Notes: generated by a model from the letters alone, not told the origin. A DNA stretch of 64,000 bases from Macrolepiota albuminosa (GCA_027475525.1 JAMWFC010000049.1:5998947-6062946); one strand, 5' to 3'. Counted from the stretch's first letter, positions 1 through 10,143 are shown. Numbers and translations: made by a program.

Positions 1-737
1 TGAGCGGCAAGAGCACGATAAGCTTAGCGAAGTTCTAAGCGTCGATAATGCCTGCCGTAGTTGCAAGGCGCGAGTATGTCGAGTGTTGGCGAGCGTCTGC
101 AACTGCCGATGAGTTTGACGTTGCCGACCGTAGCGTAAATGAGCTCTTGAGCATAAGGGAGACTGAGGAAAGGGGAGTAAACTGTGGTCTATTGTTCTCT
201 TCTTCTCTATGTACAAATCGGTAAGTACTTTTATACTACAATGAGTTCGCCGTCGCCAGTGGCTAATGACGCCAGAGTGCGGTAAACTAGAAAATTTCAA
301 AGGGGTAGCTCCAGCGGTTTCAGATCCCTACCGTCCATTCAAGAGCCTTAGCAACGCCAGGCAACAGATCGCGAAGCTAAACCATCACTCCATCACCCTT
401 CTGTCTGTCAGAACACCTAAGCGACGTTGGGCGCCAAATCGAGACGGTAAGCGGTGTCAGACGCCAAGGTCAAACGCCAAGCTGTCCGTCAGTTTTTGAT
501 AGATCATCAAGCTTCTCGCTAAGCGCTGTCGTCAGTGACTGATGCCATCTGTCAGTTGTCATTCTTGCTGCCGTCGGCGCTATCATTGATTGGATCTGCT
601 TCTTGCCGTGCGCGGCCGTCAGAAATGGCTTAAAATAGGTAGAACGCGTGCGCTAAGTTTGGAACAAGTGCGGCAAGGTTTCCGGAGCCGGTGCCGAGCC
701 TGCCGTTGATGCGCCTAACCTGTATAGGGTCCTATCA
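1..737 (-). repeat. A1 3' LTR (family A, cut by window edge)
   Basis: Nearly identical to 10381-11117, about ten differences by eye and mostly transitions. The boundary CCTATCA at 731-737 is the complement of the element-sense LTR start TGATAGG. The polypurine tract lies directly next to it, so this is the 3' LTR of a minus-strand element. A TATA-like box (TATAAAAG, complement of 228-235) lies inside. The distal ~215 bp are outside the window. Confidence 0.95.
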
Positions 738-746
738 TCTCCCCCC
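738..746 (-). promoter_or_regulatory. A1 polypurine tract
   Basis: Element-sense GGGGGGAGA abuts the LTR start TGATAGG. It is the expected primer for plus-strand DNA synthesis and fixes the element orientation as minus strand. The same tract occurs at the matching place in A2 and A3. Confidence 0.9.
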
Positions 747-757
747 AACTGAAAAAT

Positions 758-773
758 TGACTGTCCTCAGTCA
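758..773. promoter_or_regulatory. Conserved palindrome between PPT and antisense gene (A1)
   Basis: TGACTG-TCCT-CAGTCA is a 6-bp inverted repeat with a 4-bp spacer, about 135 bp upstream of the antisense gene start. The arms are unchanged in A2 and A3 while the spacer varies (TTCT in A2). It could be an operator-like site; protein binding is not shown. Confidence 0.4.
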
Positions 774-907
774 CCAAATAAGGCTACCGTTACCGCTTTT
801 GTGACAAGTGGTCCGTGCGTTCTTGAGATTTGGTTTATAGTCCTGGCGCATGAGTGTGGACTTCGTTTCTCCTCCCCATCTTTTTCCTGGCGCTCAAATA
901 AAAAAAT

Positions 908-3314
908 ATGTCTTTCCGTATTCCAACTCCGCCCCCCGTACCGTCCCGCGAGGCTCAAGACGCTGCCTCCGCCTACATCGCCAAGGCGAACAATTTCATC
1001 AAGCGCATCGAGGGTGTGGGCGCGGAGGCGCCTACAAACTTGGTTGTTGCCGTCATGCGATTACTGGAGCGTTGGTATGAGGTGCAGGTCCTTGGCGTTG
1101 GGTGGGATCGCGAGATTGAGGTGCGGGAGTGGTGCCGGGCCCGCTATGTGGATAACCGTGGCGCGGAGTGGTTAGCTCCATTTTCTCGTTTTGTAAGTGC
1201 TTTCAAGTCCTTGCCGTGTCGCCAACTGATTGGTCCCTAGGCGCCTCCTCCCGTCCCTACCATCAAGGACGAGTTGGAGGATATCTTGTCGGGTGCCTTG
1301 CCGATGACGGTAAGCGCTCCCGCGCCTGAGTAAGTAACTCTGATTTTTATCTCTAACTTAGCTGTGGTCTGACCTGTCGCCTCATAGCAAGCAAGAGGTG
1401 TTAGCGCCTCTTGCGAATTTGCAGGTGGATGCAGAGATGGCGGCCATTCGCGAGAGCATGCTGGAAGAGGCTTCCCGTGACGCCAAGGAGAGGACTAAGG
1501 CGTTGGAGGAGCGAGAGGTCGTTGGCGAGTCCCTGGTTGCTAGCGAGAAGTCGCCAGTTGCCAGGAGGCAGGTGTCTGGTGGGAAGGATTCCCACGCCGG
1601 TAGTGCCCAGAGCCCAGCACTGCCGGCAAGCACATCGGGCTCTCCGGTCAAGCCTGGCAAGACTTTAAAGAAGAAGGTAAGTTTGTGCGTTGTTACCGCT
1701 GGCGCTTATTGTTTATCCCATTCTAAGTCTCGCAAGGCTGCCGCCCCTCGTTACACGGTAAGTTTGTTACGCCAAGGTACTTTCCCTGCTAACCAACCAG
1801 TTGACAGGCGCCAACGCAAACCTCCTTTAGCGACGCAGAGCTGAAGGGTTTGTTGGTGGCAAGACGAGATGAGGCGGTTTTGGATGGAGGAATGGAGGCG
1901 GGGGTGGTCTTGCCGGAGATGAAGGACAAGAAGACGGCAAGCCCAGCGGCAAGGCGGGAGTTCAAGGACTCCCAAGGGGCGGTAAGCACTTTGGCTTTCC
2001 TTGCCGTTTTCGTTAACATTCTTGTAGTGCGACAAGTGCTGGGCCGACAACGACCCAGAGGGGTGTTGGTACCCCACTGGTGGCCAGCCCTGCTACCGGT
2101 GCGGTACGCTTAAACGGGCCTGCACTCTGGACGGCGCTAAGAGTCGCGAACGCGGTGGAGCTCCCGACGCGGTAGTGGAGCGCACTTTCAAGCGTGCCGT
2201 CCTCGTCAAAAGGGCGCGGGAGTTCGTTGAGGGGGAGAGGAAGAAGCAGGCCGCTGGCGACGCGGCGACGATTAGCAAGAGTTCCCTGGCGCTGCCGACG
2301 CGTCAAGGGGACGAGTCTGCAACAGTCGGCAACCGTGGCGCCGGAGAGCGCCAAGGGACTACGGTCCCTTCAAAACGACAAGTCCCTTCGCCCGCCAAGG
2401 GGAAGGGCAAGGCCAAACGTGCGCGGGTAGAGTCTCCTCCCTCTGCCCCTGAAGACGTGGAGATGGAGGAGCTGGAGAAGGCGCTTGCCGCCAGCCGCCT
2501 GCCGCCGAGGGACCCTGAAGCCGGGCCTAGTAAGTTGCTTTCCCCCATCCACCTGAGGGGGGTTTCTCTGCCGGCTGCCGATGAGGACGACGCGGTAATG
2601 GGTCCGCCGCCAAGAGAGGAGCCTCAAGAGGCGGGACCAATGGTGGCGATACCAAGGGGCGAAGGGAGCCCCTCGGCAATGGCTGGCGACGAGGACGCAG
2701 ATGGGGAGCCAGACGAGACCTTGGCGACCCAGCGCGAAGGTGACGAGGAGGAGGCCCCCGCCAAGGAGACGGTAGCGGGAGAAGGAGAGGGAGAAGGGGA
2801 GGCAGCGACAGGAGTTGCCCGGGAGGAGCCTGAGTGGCGTTGGCTGCCTCCCTATGGTAACACTGCCCCTTGGGAGGTATCTGACCCCGAGGATGTTGCC
2901 GGATTGGAGCCCAGGCGACCTGTCGTCGCCAGGATAAACCCTGCCTGGACTCCCCAGCCGCAGCCAACGGTCACTGGCGACGCGTTTAATTGGCTGGGGC
3001 AGGACCTCGTATATCCAGTCGTCGCGCTTAATCCGCGGGAGATGTTGGAGAGGTTTTCAAGGAGGGCGGCAACCATGGAGTCGGCAATGGAGCGGGAACA
3101 GGAACGAGTCCGGGGCCAGCTAATGGCGCTTCGCTTGCGCTATTCCAATTTGGGTTGCAGCTTGCAGGTACTGCGTGATTACCAAGCGGATTGCCAAGCC
3201 GCCCTGGACTGGCAAACCGCTAACGCCATCCTACCTGGCGACCTCTTACCCCTTCGCGATTCTTCCCTCCCACTTTCCGACGCCTCCTTGTCGATGGATG
3301 ATGTTAGCAATTAA
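908..3314 (+). CDS. Family A antisense gene, six exons, Zn2Cys6-like cluster protein (A1, intact)
   Basis: The gene lies between pol and the 3' LTR on the strand opposite to gag-pol. Exons: 908-1192, 1241-1309, 1362-1676, 1728-1757, 1808-1981 and 2028-3314. All five introns (46-52 nt) are GT-AG and phase 0, joining to about 719 codons. Exon 1 starts MSFRIPTPPPVPS. Exon 6 opens exactly on the first cysteine of CX2C-X8-C-X8-CX2C-X6-C, the cysteine order of a fungal zinc binuclear cluster with a longer first loop. A basic stretch (KRAREFVEGERKK), a Lys/Pro-rich NLS-like segment, a long Glu-rich acidic region and a conserved C-terminal part (EWRWLPPYG ... MEREQERVRGQLMALRL, likely coiled coil) follow. 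A nuclear regulatory or nucleic-acid-binding role is inference. All six cysteines are kept in A2, A3 and A4. Its 3' end faces that of pol, 433 bp away. Confidence 0.8.
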
Positions 3315-3747
3315 ACGGACCTTAGCGTAGATAGGCCGTTTGTACATCTATTTTTGTTGGCGCCTCGATTTCTTTTTATATATTTTGGTGTTTCCCTGCC
3401 GAGTGGAGGAATTGAGTCCAATAATCTGAGTTAGCGTAGCGGCAGAGAGCAAGGAAAGTATAGCAAAGAGAAAGCAAGCGGTAAGTATTCTGAGGTAGGT
3501 ATTAGCAAGAACAGTAATATGTGAGGGACTTAGACAAATTTTGAGGAAAAGGGAAACGCTCAGTAGATCATCATAGCGAAAAACCCTTGGCGAGAGTTGC
3601 ACAAGGCGCTAAGCGTTGGCGACACGCTAGCGCTGCGGCTTGACTATGTAAGAAATTGTCTGTTTGAATATAGTATAGTAAGTATCGGCAAGAAAGATAA
3701 GTAAGATAAGTAATAGAAAGAAAGAGCTTATCAATATATAGTCTTTT
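3315..3747. other. Convergent 3' region between antisense gene and pol (A1)
   Basis: No coding signal. AT-rich stretch holding the 3' UTRs and presumably the polyadenylation signals of the two convergent genes. Equivalent stretches occur in A2, A3 and A4. Confidence 0.6.
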
Positions 3748-5325
3748 CTAATCATTTTCTTCTTCTTCAACCAGAGTCGGTAAGTCATCATCGTCCAATA
3801 TTTCGGTTTCTTCAAGTTCTCTAAGCTTGGCGGTGTCGATATCTAGCGCTTCCAATGGCAAGTCAATCTGTTCCCTGGCGAGATACGGCAATAGGCAAAA
3901 AGCGGCAACGGGTCGATGCAGTACTGAGCCATCTAATTCACAGAGCACGTAAGCGCCTCCACGGTTACGAGAGATAACTACCAAAGGTCCAAGATAGCGC
4001 GGGCGCATTTTCTTGTTATATGAGGTTTCAATTTTGGAGTTGCGCATGAGTACTAGCGCGCCCCTCGGGAAGTTGTAATCTTTGATAGTGGCGCTATGCT
4101 CGGTCTCGAATCGTAATGCTGCTTGGCGACGTGCGCTAAAGACTACCTCGTGGAGTCGCTCTAAATCTTCTTTCCTTCGCTGGAGATCAATAGCTCGTCT
4201 GGCGATAAGGTCGGTAGTCGCTAAGATGCTGTTGGGTGCTGGCTGAAGATAGGTCGCTTCTATAATGTCGGCAGGGAGTAACGGATGGGTGCCAGTAGCC
4301 GCGTAATAGGGAGAGCAACCCATGCGCTTACGAATGGTAACCCTCTCTGACCAGAACACTGAATACGTTGCCTCACTCCAACGAGACTCGTCGCCATCGA
4401 CTGCCTTAAAGAGCGCTTGCCGAACGTCAAAATGTGGTCTCTCTACCAGGCCATTGGCGCGTTTGTTGTAGCCAGATACTCGAATGTGGTGTATGTTGTA
4501 TTTCTTGGCAAGGTATGTTAGCGCTTTGATGATGGGCGCACCGTTATCCGTGACGATTTCTCTTAGCGCTCCCCAACGGCAGATGACGTCCTCAAATAGC
4601 CACTTGGCGACCGCCTCGGTATTTTCTCTTTGGAGCATTCGAAATTCAGGCCAGTGGATTAGTGAGCAACGACCTTGAATGATGTACTTGTAGCGACCAG
4701 ACTTGGGCATATGCATGGTATCGACGTAGATTTTGCTGAAGAGGGGAGCTGGCGTTGCAACGGTTGGCGGTATGAGCACTTGGCGTGTCTGTTGGATTTG
4801 GCAGAGGTGGCAAGTCCTAATGTACCAGGCGATGTCGGCACTAGCGTGTGGCCACCAGAAGCGTTCTAACAGAGAAGCTCAAGTAGCGTACAGACCTCTA
4901 TGACCTAGCTCGTCATGCATAGCGCGCAAGACTCGTAAGCGACTTTCTGGCTTGATGATCAGCTTGTGAGCGCCATCTCAATTGCGTCGCCAAAGTCGGT
5001 CGTCGATAAAAAAGAAGCGGGTAGCATAGCGGATAAAGGTCGCGTATTGTTCGTCGGTAAGGCTCGCAGGTTGCTTAAGGTCTTGTATCCATTGCTCGAC
5101 TACTAACAGGCGACTATCTTCTGCCTTTGCCTTGGCGGATCGGGGGACGGCATTGTAGGTCAGGTTTCTGCTGTCTTCTCTTAGCGACTGGGGTTCCTGT
5201 ACGACTTTTACTGGAGGCAAGTCTTGTCCAAGGATGCTTGCCGTGTAGAATGTGAGGGGTGCGCTAAAGGTCTCGGGGCGGTAAGGGACAATGGGATGTA
5301 GAAGAATACTAGTAGGCTGTTGCCG
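3748..5325 (-). pseudogene. pol: A1 pol, integrase part (in-frame TGA codons)
   Basis: Continues the RT-RNase H frame after a TGA. It contains the HHCC zinc-binding segment (HDELGHRG ... CHLC, about 4800-4910). The catalytic core follows, with Asp in YVDTMH, Asp in VTDNGAP and Glu in NGLVERPH; I count 34 residues between the second Asp and the Glu. A GPY/F-like module (RYLGPLVV) and an acidic tail ending EEEEND complete it. No chromodomain is present, which separates family A from chromoviruses. Further in-frame TGAs lie at 4980-4978 (shared by A3 and A4) and 4881-4879 (private to A1, CGA in the others). Integration activity from this copy would need readthrough or help in trans. Confidence 0.85.
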
Positions 5326-7497
5326 TCATAGGAGGGGTATTGGCTGTTGTATGAGGTGCACAAATCCGTGTAAGCGGTCAATCCAGTCCTCGAAATCGCT
5401 ATCTGCCTGCGGATCCACTGCCGGGTCGCCAGGCTGCCGTGGTCGCCTAGAAAGTCCATCTGGGCCGTGGAAAGAGCTCTTGACGTGTACCAATTCAAAG
5501 TGAAACATGAGGATGGTGACTACCCACCGGTTCATACTAGTGGATGGCTGGATGTTGGGATTCTGCAGCATGCCTTTGATGTACCTAGCGTCGACTTCAA
5601 CAATAAGGTTCCGGACGCCAATCAAATACATCTGTAGCGCTCGGAAAGCTTTGAAGAGTCCATAGAGCTCTAGCTTAGGCTGACTGTAGCGAGACTCTCT
5701 GTCATTTAGCGTGATAGACCCAAAGCGGTTGTAGTGTCGCTGTTTCTGATTGTCGCTAAGGCACTGGCACAGAAAGTAACCAACGGCAATGTATGAGGTG
5801 TCCACCGCCAAGATAACAGGGTCGGCAGAGCTATAGTCGATGGGAACTAGGGGCTTGGCGTCTTGTAGAGCTTTTACTAAGTCTCGTTGTGCGGTAACCT
5901 GGTCTGGCCCAAATTCGAAGGGCTCGTTGGCGCGGGTGAGTTGGTTAAGGGCGTGTGCGCGATGGGCAAAGTTTTTCACGAATATCCTAAGAACGCCAAC
6001 AGTGCCAAGAAAGGCGCAAACTTCAGATAAGTCGCGGCAAGGACCCCAGCGCTCCAAGAGTGCTAAGCAAGATTCGTCGGGAACACGACCGTCGGGAGTG
6101 CAGATGTGACCAAGTATTTTGAACCTTGGCGCGCAAAGGAGGAGTTTGTGACCGCTAAACGTACCACCGCTATACTTCATACGCTGGAGAACTCGATTGA
6201 GCAGCTGGAAAAAGTCCCATAGCGCTAAGCGAATGTTGGAGTTGTCGGGATGGGTCGCCGGTAAGCCGTTCACGAGTCGCCAGTCTTTGGGGCCTTTGAC
6301 GCCAACGTCATCAATGAAGCTAAGGACATGGTGCGGTATCTCGGGTTGGAGGATGAAGGTGATGTCGTCATGAAATATAGGGACTGAGTTTGTCCAGCCC
6401 ATCGGTAAGGTGACTAGGCGCAAGGCGCCAAACGGAGTTTGAAAGGTAGTGAGATCCCGGGAAGAGGGGTGGATTAAGCGTTCATCGTAGCCAACATAGA
6501 GATCAAGAGTGGCGCCACAAATACGCCCGGCAAAGGACTTGGCAAAGTGGTCAGGGAAAGGCGGTACGCCAGAGTGTCGTATGGTTACTCTATTCAGCGG
6601 CTCAAGACTGTGAACTATGCGTAGATTGCCGTTCTTTTTGAGGACACAGAACCAGCGGGAGCGGTAAGAACTATTGGAGGGTTCGTAGACGCCAGCCTTA
6701 ATCTTGGTCCTAATGGTTTGGCAGACCTCGGCTTTGATCCCAGGCGGTAGCGGTCGGTTGTGCTTAGTCCACGGCACGTGAGAGATAGTCGGGATTACGA
6801 CAGGCGGGAAGAAATCTGTGCGGAGGCTGCCGCGTTCCGAGTCCTCCCAAGCAAAGGCTTTGTCTTGCTTAGCGACAAGATCGGTAAGGACGTTCAACTC
6901 ATCTTTGGTCAAAAATCCTGTGTCGTGCTCCTTGGCGAACTGCTGTTGGCGTTCCTCGGTAAAACGTCCTGTGGGCTGAAAGGGTGGCGGATTCGGTGAT
7001 AAGGTCGGTATGTCGGCAAGAGGGTCGCCAATGATCTGGCGCTCGATTCTGAAAGTCTCGGGAGAGTGCGTAGCGATGGGTTTTGTTTTAAGCGCAACTG
7101 GCTTATATTTCTTTTTGACTTGTACCCCTTTCCTTTTGGGAGCGTTAGCTTGGTTATACACAGATGTGGAAAGGGGAACTGTAGCCTGAGGAGCGGCAAG
7201 TCCAAGAACGGCAGGAGACGAGGCTCCGGGAAGGGTAGTGAGATAAGTATCGGTAGACGCAATATTTTGAAATGATTCGGAAGCGGTAAGATATAAGTAG
7301 GCAAGAGAGGAGTCGGTAATATTTTGATTTTTCTGGGAAGGCTCTGCGTCGGTAGTGGGTAAAGTAGTTAAAACATCTTCGTCAAGAAAAGCAGTAGACA
7401 AAACAGTTACAAGACCAGTTGAATGGTCAAATTCCAGCGTTAGCGCCACATCTCCGTGATCGTCGCCAATCACCTCCTCGATGGTCTGTGAAAACAC
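5326..7497 (-). CDS. pol: A1 pol, reverse transcriptase-RNase H
   Basis: Ty3/Gypsy RT and RNase H, which copy the element RNA into DNA in cytoplasmic particles. The RT motif SFIDDVGV (Phe-Ile-Asp-Asp in place of Tyr-x-Asp-Asp) is at 6318-6307. RNase H shows ILAVDTSYIAVGYFL and, downstream, the KLELYGLFKAF and VEVDARY segments. The frame is -1 (or +2) relative to gag and opens after a TAA near 7527, so it overlaps the gag end by tens of bases. No ATG marks the start, so a Gag-Pol fusion by frameshifting is likely; I did not see a canonical slippery heptamer. The frame ends at a TGA (5328-5326) that A3 and A4 share. Confidence 0.88.
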   Translation of the reverse strand: MFSQTIEEVIGDDHGDVALTLEFDHSTGLVTVLSTAFLDEDVLTTLPTTDAEPSQKNQNITDSSLAYLYLTASESFQNIASTDTYLTTLPGASSPAVLGLAAPQATVPLSTSVYNQANAPKRKGVQVKKKYKPVALKTKPIATHSPETFRIERQIIGDPLADIPTLSPNPPPFQPTGRFTEERQQQFAKEHDTGFLTKDELNVLTDLVAKQDKAFAWEDSERGSLRTDFFPPVVIPTISHVPWTKHNRPLPPGIKAEVCQTIRTKIKAGVYEPSNSSYRSRWFCVLKKNGNLRIVHSLEPLNRVTIRHSGVPPFPDHFAKSFAGRICGATLDLYVGYDERLIHPSSRDLTTFQTPFGALRLVTLPMGWTNSVPIFHDDITFILQPEIPHHVLSFIDDVGVKGPKDWRLVNGLPATHPDNSNIRLALWDFFQLLNRVLQRMKYSGGTFSGHKLLLCAPRFKILGHICTPDGRVPDESCLALLERWGPCRDLSEVCAFLGTVGVLRIFVKNFAHRAHALNQLTRANEPFEFGPDQVTAQRDLVKALQDAKPLVPIDYSSADPVILAVDTSYIAVGYFLCQCLSDNQKQRHYNRFGSITLNDRESRYSQPKLELYGLFKAFRALQMYLIGVRNLIVEVDARYIKGMLQNPNIQPSTSMNRWVVTILMFHFELVHVKSSFHGPDGLSRRPRQPGDPAVDPQADSDFEDWIDRLHGFVHLIQQPIPLL

Positions 7498-9782
7498 CGG
7501 TGTGGAGGCTCGTTGGCGTGTTGGTCGGTAAACTCCGGGGGCTTAGCGCGGGCGCCTTTTCGTTGTCCCCTAGGGAACGTTGGCACCGTTCGTCGGATTC
7601 CGGAATTGGGGTCGCTAATTGTGAGGGTCGTTTCCTCGTCGGTAACTGTCTTGACGACTGATCGCGCCAAGACGTCGAAAGGTCTGCCGAGTAGTAAGTC
7701 GTAAGCCGGGGAGCGTAAGATGTGTATCTGAAGATAAAAAGTGATGTCGCCAAGGGTGCACGGCACATTCTTGGCGAGGCCTAGAGATCTGTCCACCGTA
7801 CCGTTAGCGCTCTGCATGTTTAGTATAACCGTAGGGTCGTAAATGAGGCCTAGATCGTTAGCGACTTCTGCTGCCATAGAAATAATCTGAGACCCGCTAT
7901 CCACAATTGCCTCTACTTCGTGCTTGTTGTCTACGGTTAGCGCTACCGAGCGGATAGCGTGCGATTCTTGAGCGACGGTAAGAATTGCTGGGTCCTCTCC
8001 ATGGTCCACAGACCTAAGGTAGGTCTCCACTGGGTCCACAGAGGTGGCGTTAGCGATGGAGTCGGCAAGAGGTTCATCGGTGTCGGGAGAGTCGATGGTA
8101 ACAGAGAAACCAGGAAGCGCATCGTCGAGTTCATCAACCTCGGCAACAGCTGTCGCCAAGGGACGTCGGGGAGTGACTGCCGTCTTGACTTGGTTGCAAA
8201 CGTCGGGAGCAATACTACAAAGTTCTTCTACTGACAAGGTGACGGCGGTTTTCATAATGCGGTTGAAGACGTGGTTGGATTTCTTGATATCGAATATTGG
8301 CGCGGTAGGTCGGTAGCCACCCTCAGGACGTTTCTCGGGAGCGGCAAAGTTTCGTTGTGCGGGGACATGATAACGGTCGGGAATCCCTGAGTAGGGATGG
8401 AGAGGCGGCAAAGGCGGTTCGGGAGCGGTAGCGGTCGACGATGGTTCTGAAGCAGGAGCAGGGGCAGTGGCAGGAGGTGCGGCAGGAGCAGGTGTCGGTA
8501 ACTTGCTAGCGGGAGGCATCGGCTTGTATCCTTTAAGAGGTTGTTTAGGCTGCTTAACTTCAACCCCATCAAAGACCTGGTTCTTTAGCGAATCTAATTC
8601 CTGCTGCAGCTTGGCGATACGCTCTTCCCGCAAAAAAGTAGGGTGGTCGCCAACGCTGTCGAAATGTAAGACCTCGTGAATCATCTGCTGTTGGGTCGCT
8701 TGTTCAGGGTCGGGGTTGGCGTTGCCAGATAGCGTGCCGGTAACAATTTGTCCTGGATTGCGCCTATGCCATTCATCAACTCGCTCCTGGAAGGACTTCT
8801 TGTCTGGGTAGTTGGGAATGATGGCGCCAGTGGTGAGAACTATCTTGCCGTCGATGGCCCGTCGAATCCTCCCTTGCCGAATGTAGTTCTCTAAAGTCGC
8901 GCAGCGTCCTCTAGTCATGGTGTGGCCAATTTCCCCACAGAAGTGGCAAGGGCCAGGTGCGGGTACGTTGGCGGGTCGGTTAGCCGTGAGGTTGGTCGTG
9001 ATCATAGTTTCGATACGTGTCATAGCGGAAGCGACAGCGGCGGTAATAGCAGCATTGAGCTCCTCCTTCTTAACGAAGTCGGCAGCAGGAGGCGGGATGG
9101 GAATGATACCGTTAGTTCGCTCAGGGGGTGGGCTCGTCCTAGCGCGTGATATACCAACGCCAGTGTCTGTCCCCTTGAGAACCCATTTACCGGCTTCAAA
9201 GACGTCGGCAACGTTATAGGGCTCGTCAGGGTGATGGGCCTGATGAACTATCTCTAGGCGACGAGCAATACGAGTCCACAGTGACGTCGGGATGCCTTGC
9301 TGAAATAGGCGACGTTCCTCGTTAATATAGAGCTTGCCGTTCTGCAGAAGCCACCTAGCGATTTTCTGGAACTCGCGGTAATACGTGGAGAATGCGCCAA
9401 GAGAAGAAGTGCCGTTGTCGAAAGATTCCTGTACTAGTTTTTGTAGCTCGTTTACCGTGTATCGGGTAGCTTCCTCTGCGCCAGGGTACAGCTGGATTAC
9501 CGCCGTCTTCCAGTCCTCGTATGAAGCGCCTTGAGCTGGAGCTGGCGGGGCGGCAGGAACAAAGGCGGCAAACTCGGTAAGACCTGTCCACGTCTCTGCC
9601 GTGTCGTATGATACGTATCTTGCCGCGTACTCCTTCATCTGCGTATGGTCAGTAATGTTACAATCTCTGAATAAATACTCCAACTCCTTGAAATACTGGG
9701 AGAGCTCCCGTGGCTTGGACTCGTCCCATTTCGGTGCCGAGAAGTGGTTGCGTGGCGGCATGCGCTGGACTTGTTGTTCCAT
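7470..9782 (-). CDS. gag: A1 gag with retropepsin
   Basis: About 770 aa from the ATG at 9782 (MEQQVQRMPPRNHF). A capsid-like region (SAPKWDESKPRELSQYF; WTGLTEF) is followed by an atypical zinc knuckle, C-X2-C-X4-H-X6-C (8948-8901). A Pro/Ala-rich linker and a retropepsin with the catalytic motif VDSGSQI (7901-7890), ending near LLLGRPFDV, complete it. Gag and protease share one frame while RT and integrase lie in another, so the gag:pol ratio is presumably set at the overlap. The reading frame is intact. I chose the ATG at 9782 because it is the first methionine in the frame, although the frame stays open far upstream. Confidence 0.9.
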   Translation of the reverse strand: MEQQVQRMPPRNHFSAPKWDESKPRELSQYFKELEYLFRDCNITDHTQMKEYAARYVSYDTAETWTGLTEFAAFVPAAPPAPAQGASYEDWKTAVIQLYPGAEEATRYTVNELQKLVQESFDNGTSSLGAFSTYYREFQKIARWLLQNGKLYINEERRLFQQGIPTSLWTRIARRLEIVHQAHHPDEPYNVADVFEAGKWVLKGTDTGVGISRARTSPPPERTNGIIPIPPPAADFVKKEELNAAITAAVASAMTRIETMITTNLTANRPANVPAPGPCHFCGEIGHTMTRGRCATLENYIRQGRIRRAIDGKIVLTTGAIIPNYPDKKSFQERVDEWHRRNPGQIVTGTLSGNANPDPEQATQQQMIHEVLHFDSVGDHPTFLREERIAKLQQELDSLKNQVFDGVEVKQPKQPLKGYKPMPPASKLPTPAPAAPPATAPAPASEPSSTATAPEPPLPPLHPYSGIPDRYHVPAQRNFAAPEKRPEGGYRPTAPIFDIKKSNHVFNRIMKTAVTLSVEELCSIAPDVCNQVKTAVTPRRPLATAVAEVDELDDALPGFSVTIDSPDTDEPLADSIANATSVDPVETYLRSVDHGEDPAILTVAQESHAIRSVALTVDNKHEVEAIVDSGSQIISMAAEVANDLGLIYDPTVILNMQSANGTVDRSLGLAKNVPCTLGDITFYLQIHILRSPAYDLLLGRPFDVLARSVVKTVTDEETTLTISDPNSGIRRTVPTFPRGQRKGARAKPPEFTDQHANEPPHRCFHRPSRR

Positions 9783-10136
9783 AGCGACTGTGTTGGCGAG
9801 TTCGGTTAGCGGTAGTGGGGAAGGGGTTCTAGGTATTGGCAACGGGGTAAGAGAAATGGCGAACTGAGAAAGCGGTGTTAAAGGAGTGATGGGGGTAACT
9901 GATTGCGGCAAAGTAAAGGGCGATGCTAAGGGGTCGTCGGCACTATAATCGAGGGAGTGCGGGAAGAGATCAGGAAAAGCGTCTGCAGTGGCGTTCTGTA
10001 GTTCCTGGGCTAGAGAGAGACCCGGTAAGGCACCAGGTGGTTGTGGAGTTGATGGGTGGGAAGGAGCAATGCCTTCTGCCGACTGCTCTAGCAGACGGCG
10101 CCTACGCTGAAGACGGGTTTCTGGCGGAATTCTGCC
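9783..10136 (-). other. Conserved open 5' leader without ATG (A1)
   Basis: In frame with gag, 118 codons stay open from a TAG at 10139-10137 to the gag ATG, with no in-frame ATG. The translation is coherent (Pro/Thr-rich, e.g. LPGLSLAQELQNAT) and is kept in A2 and A4. It may be read from a non-AUG start, or it may hold packaging signals. Confidence 0.5.
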
Positions 10137-10143
10137 CTAGAGA

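Noticed and set aside
266..499. 77-aa ORF in the A LTR, repeated at 10646-10879
   Set aside because: The two copies match only because LTRs are duplicated by replication. There is no coding bias, and A2-A4 LTRs do not keep the frame.
7470..7545. Programmed -1 frameshift signal at gag/pol of family A, and 23238-23331 in B
   Set aside because: The frame relation is -1 (or +2), but no in-frame X-XXY-YYZ heptamer was found in either overlap, so no site is annotated.
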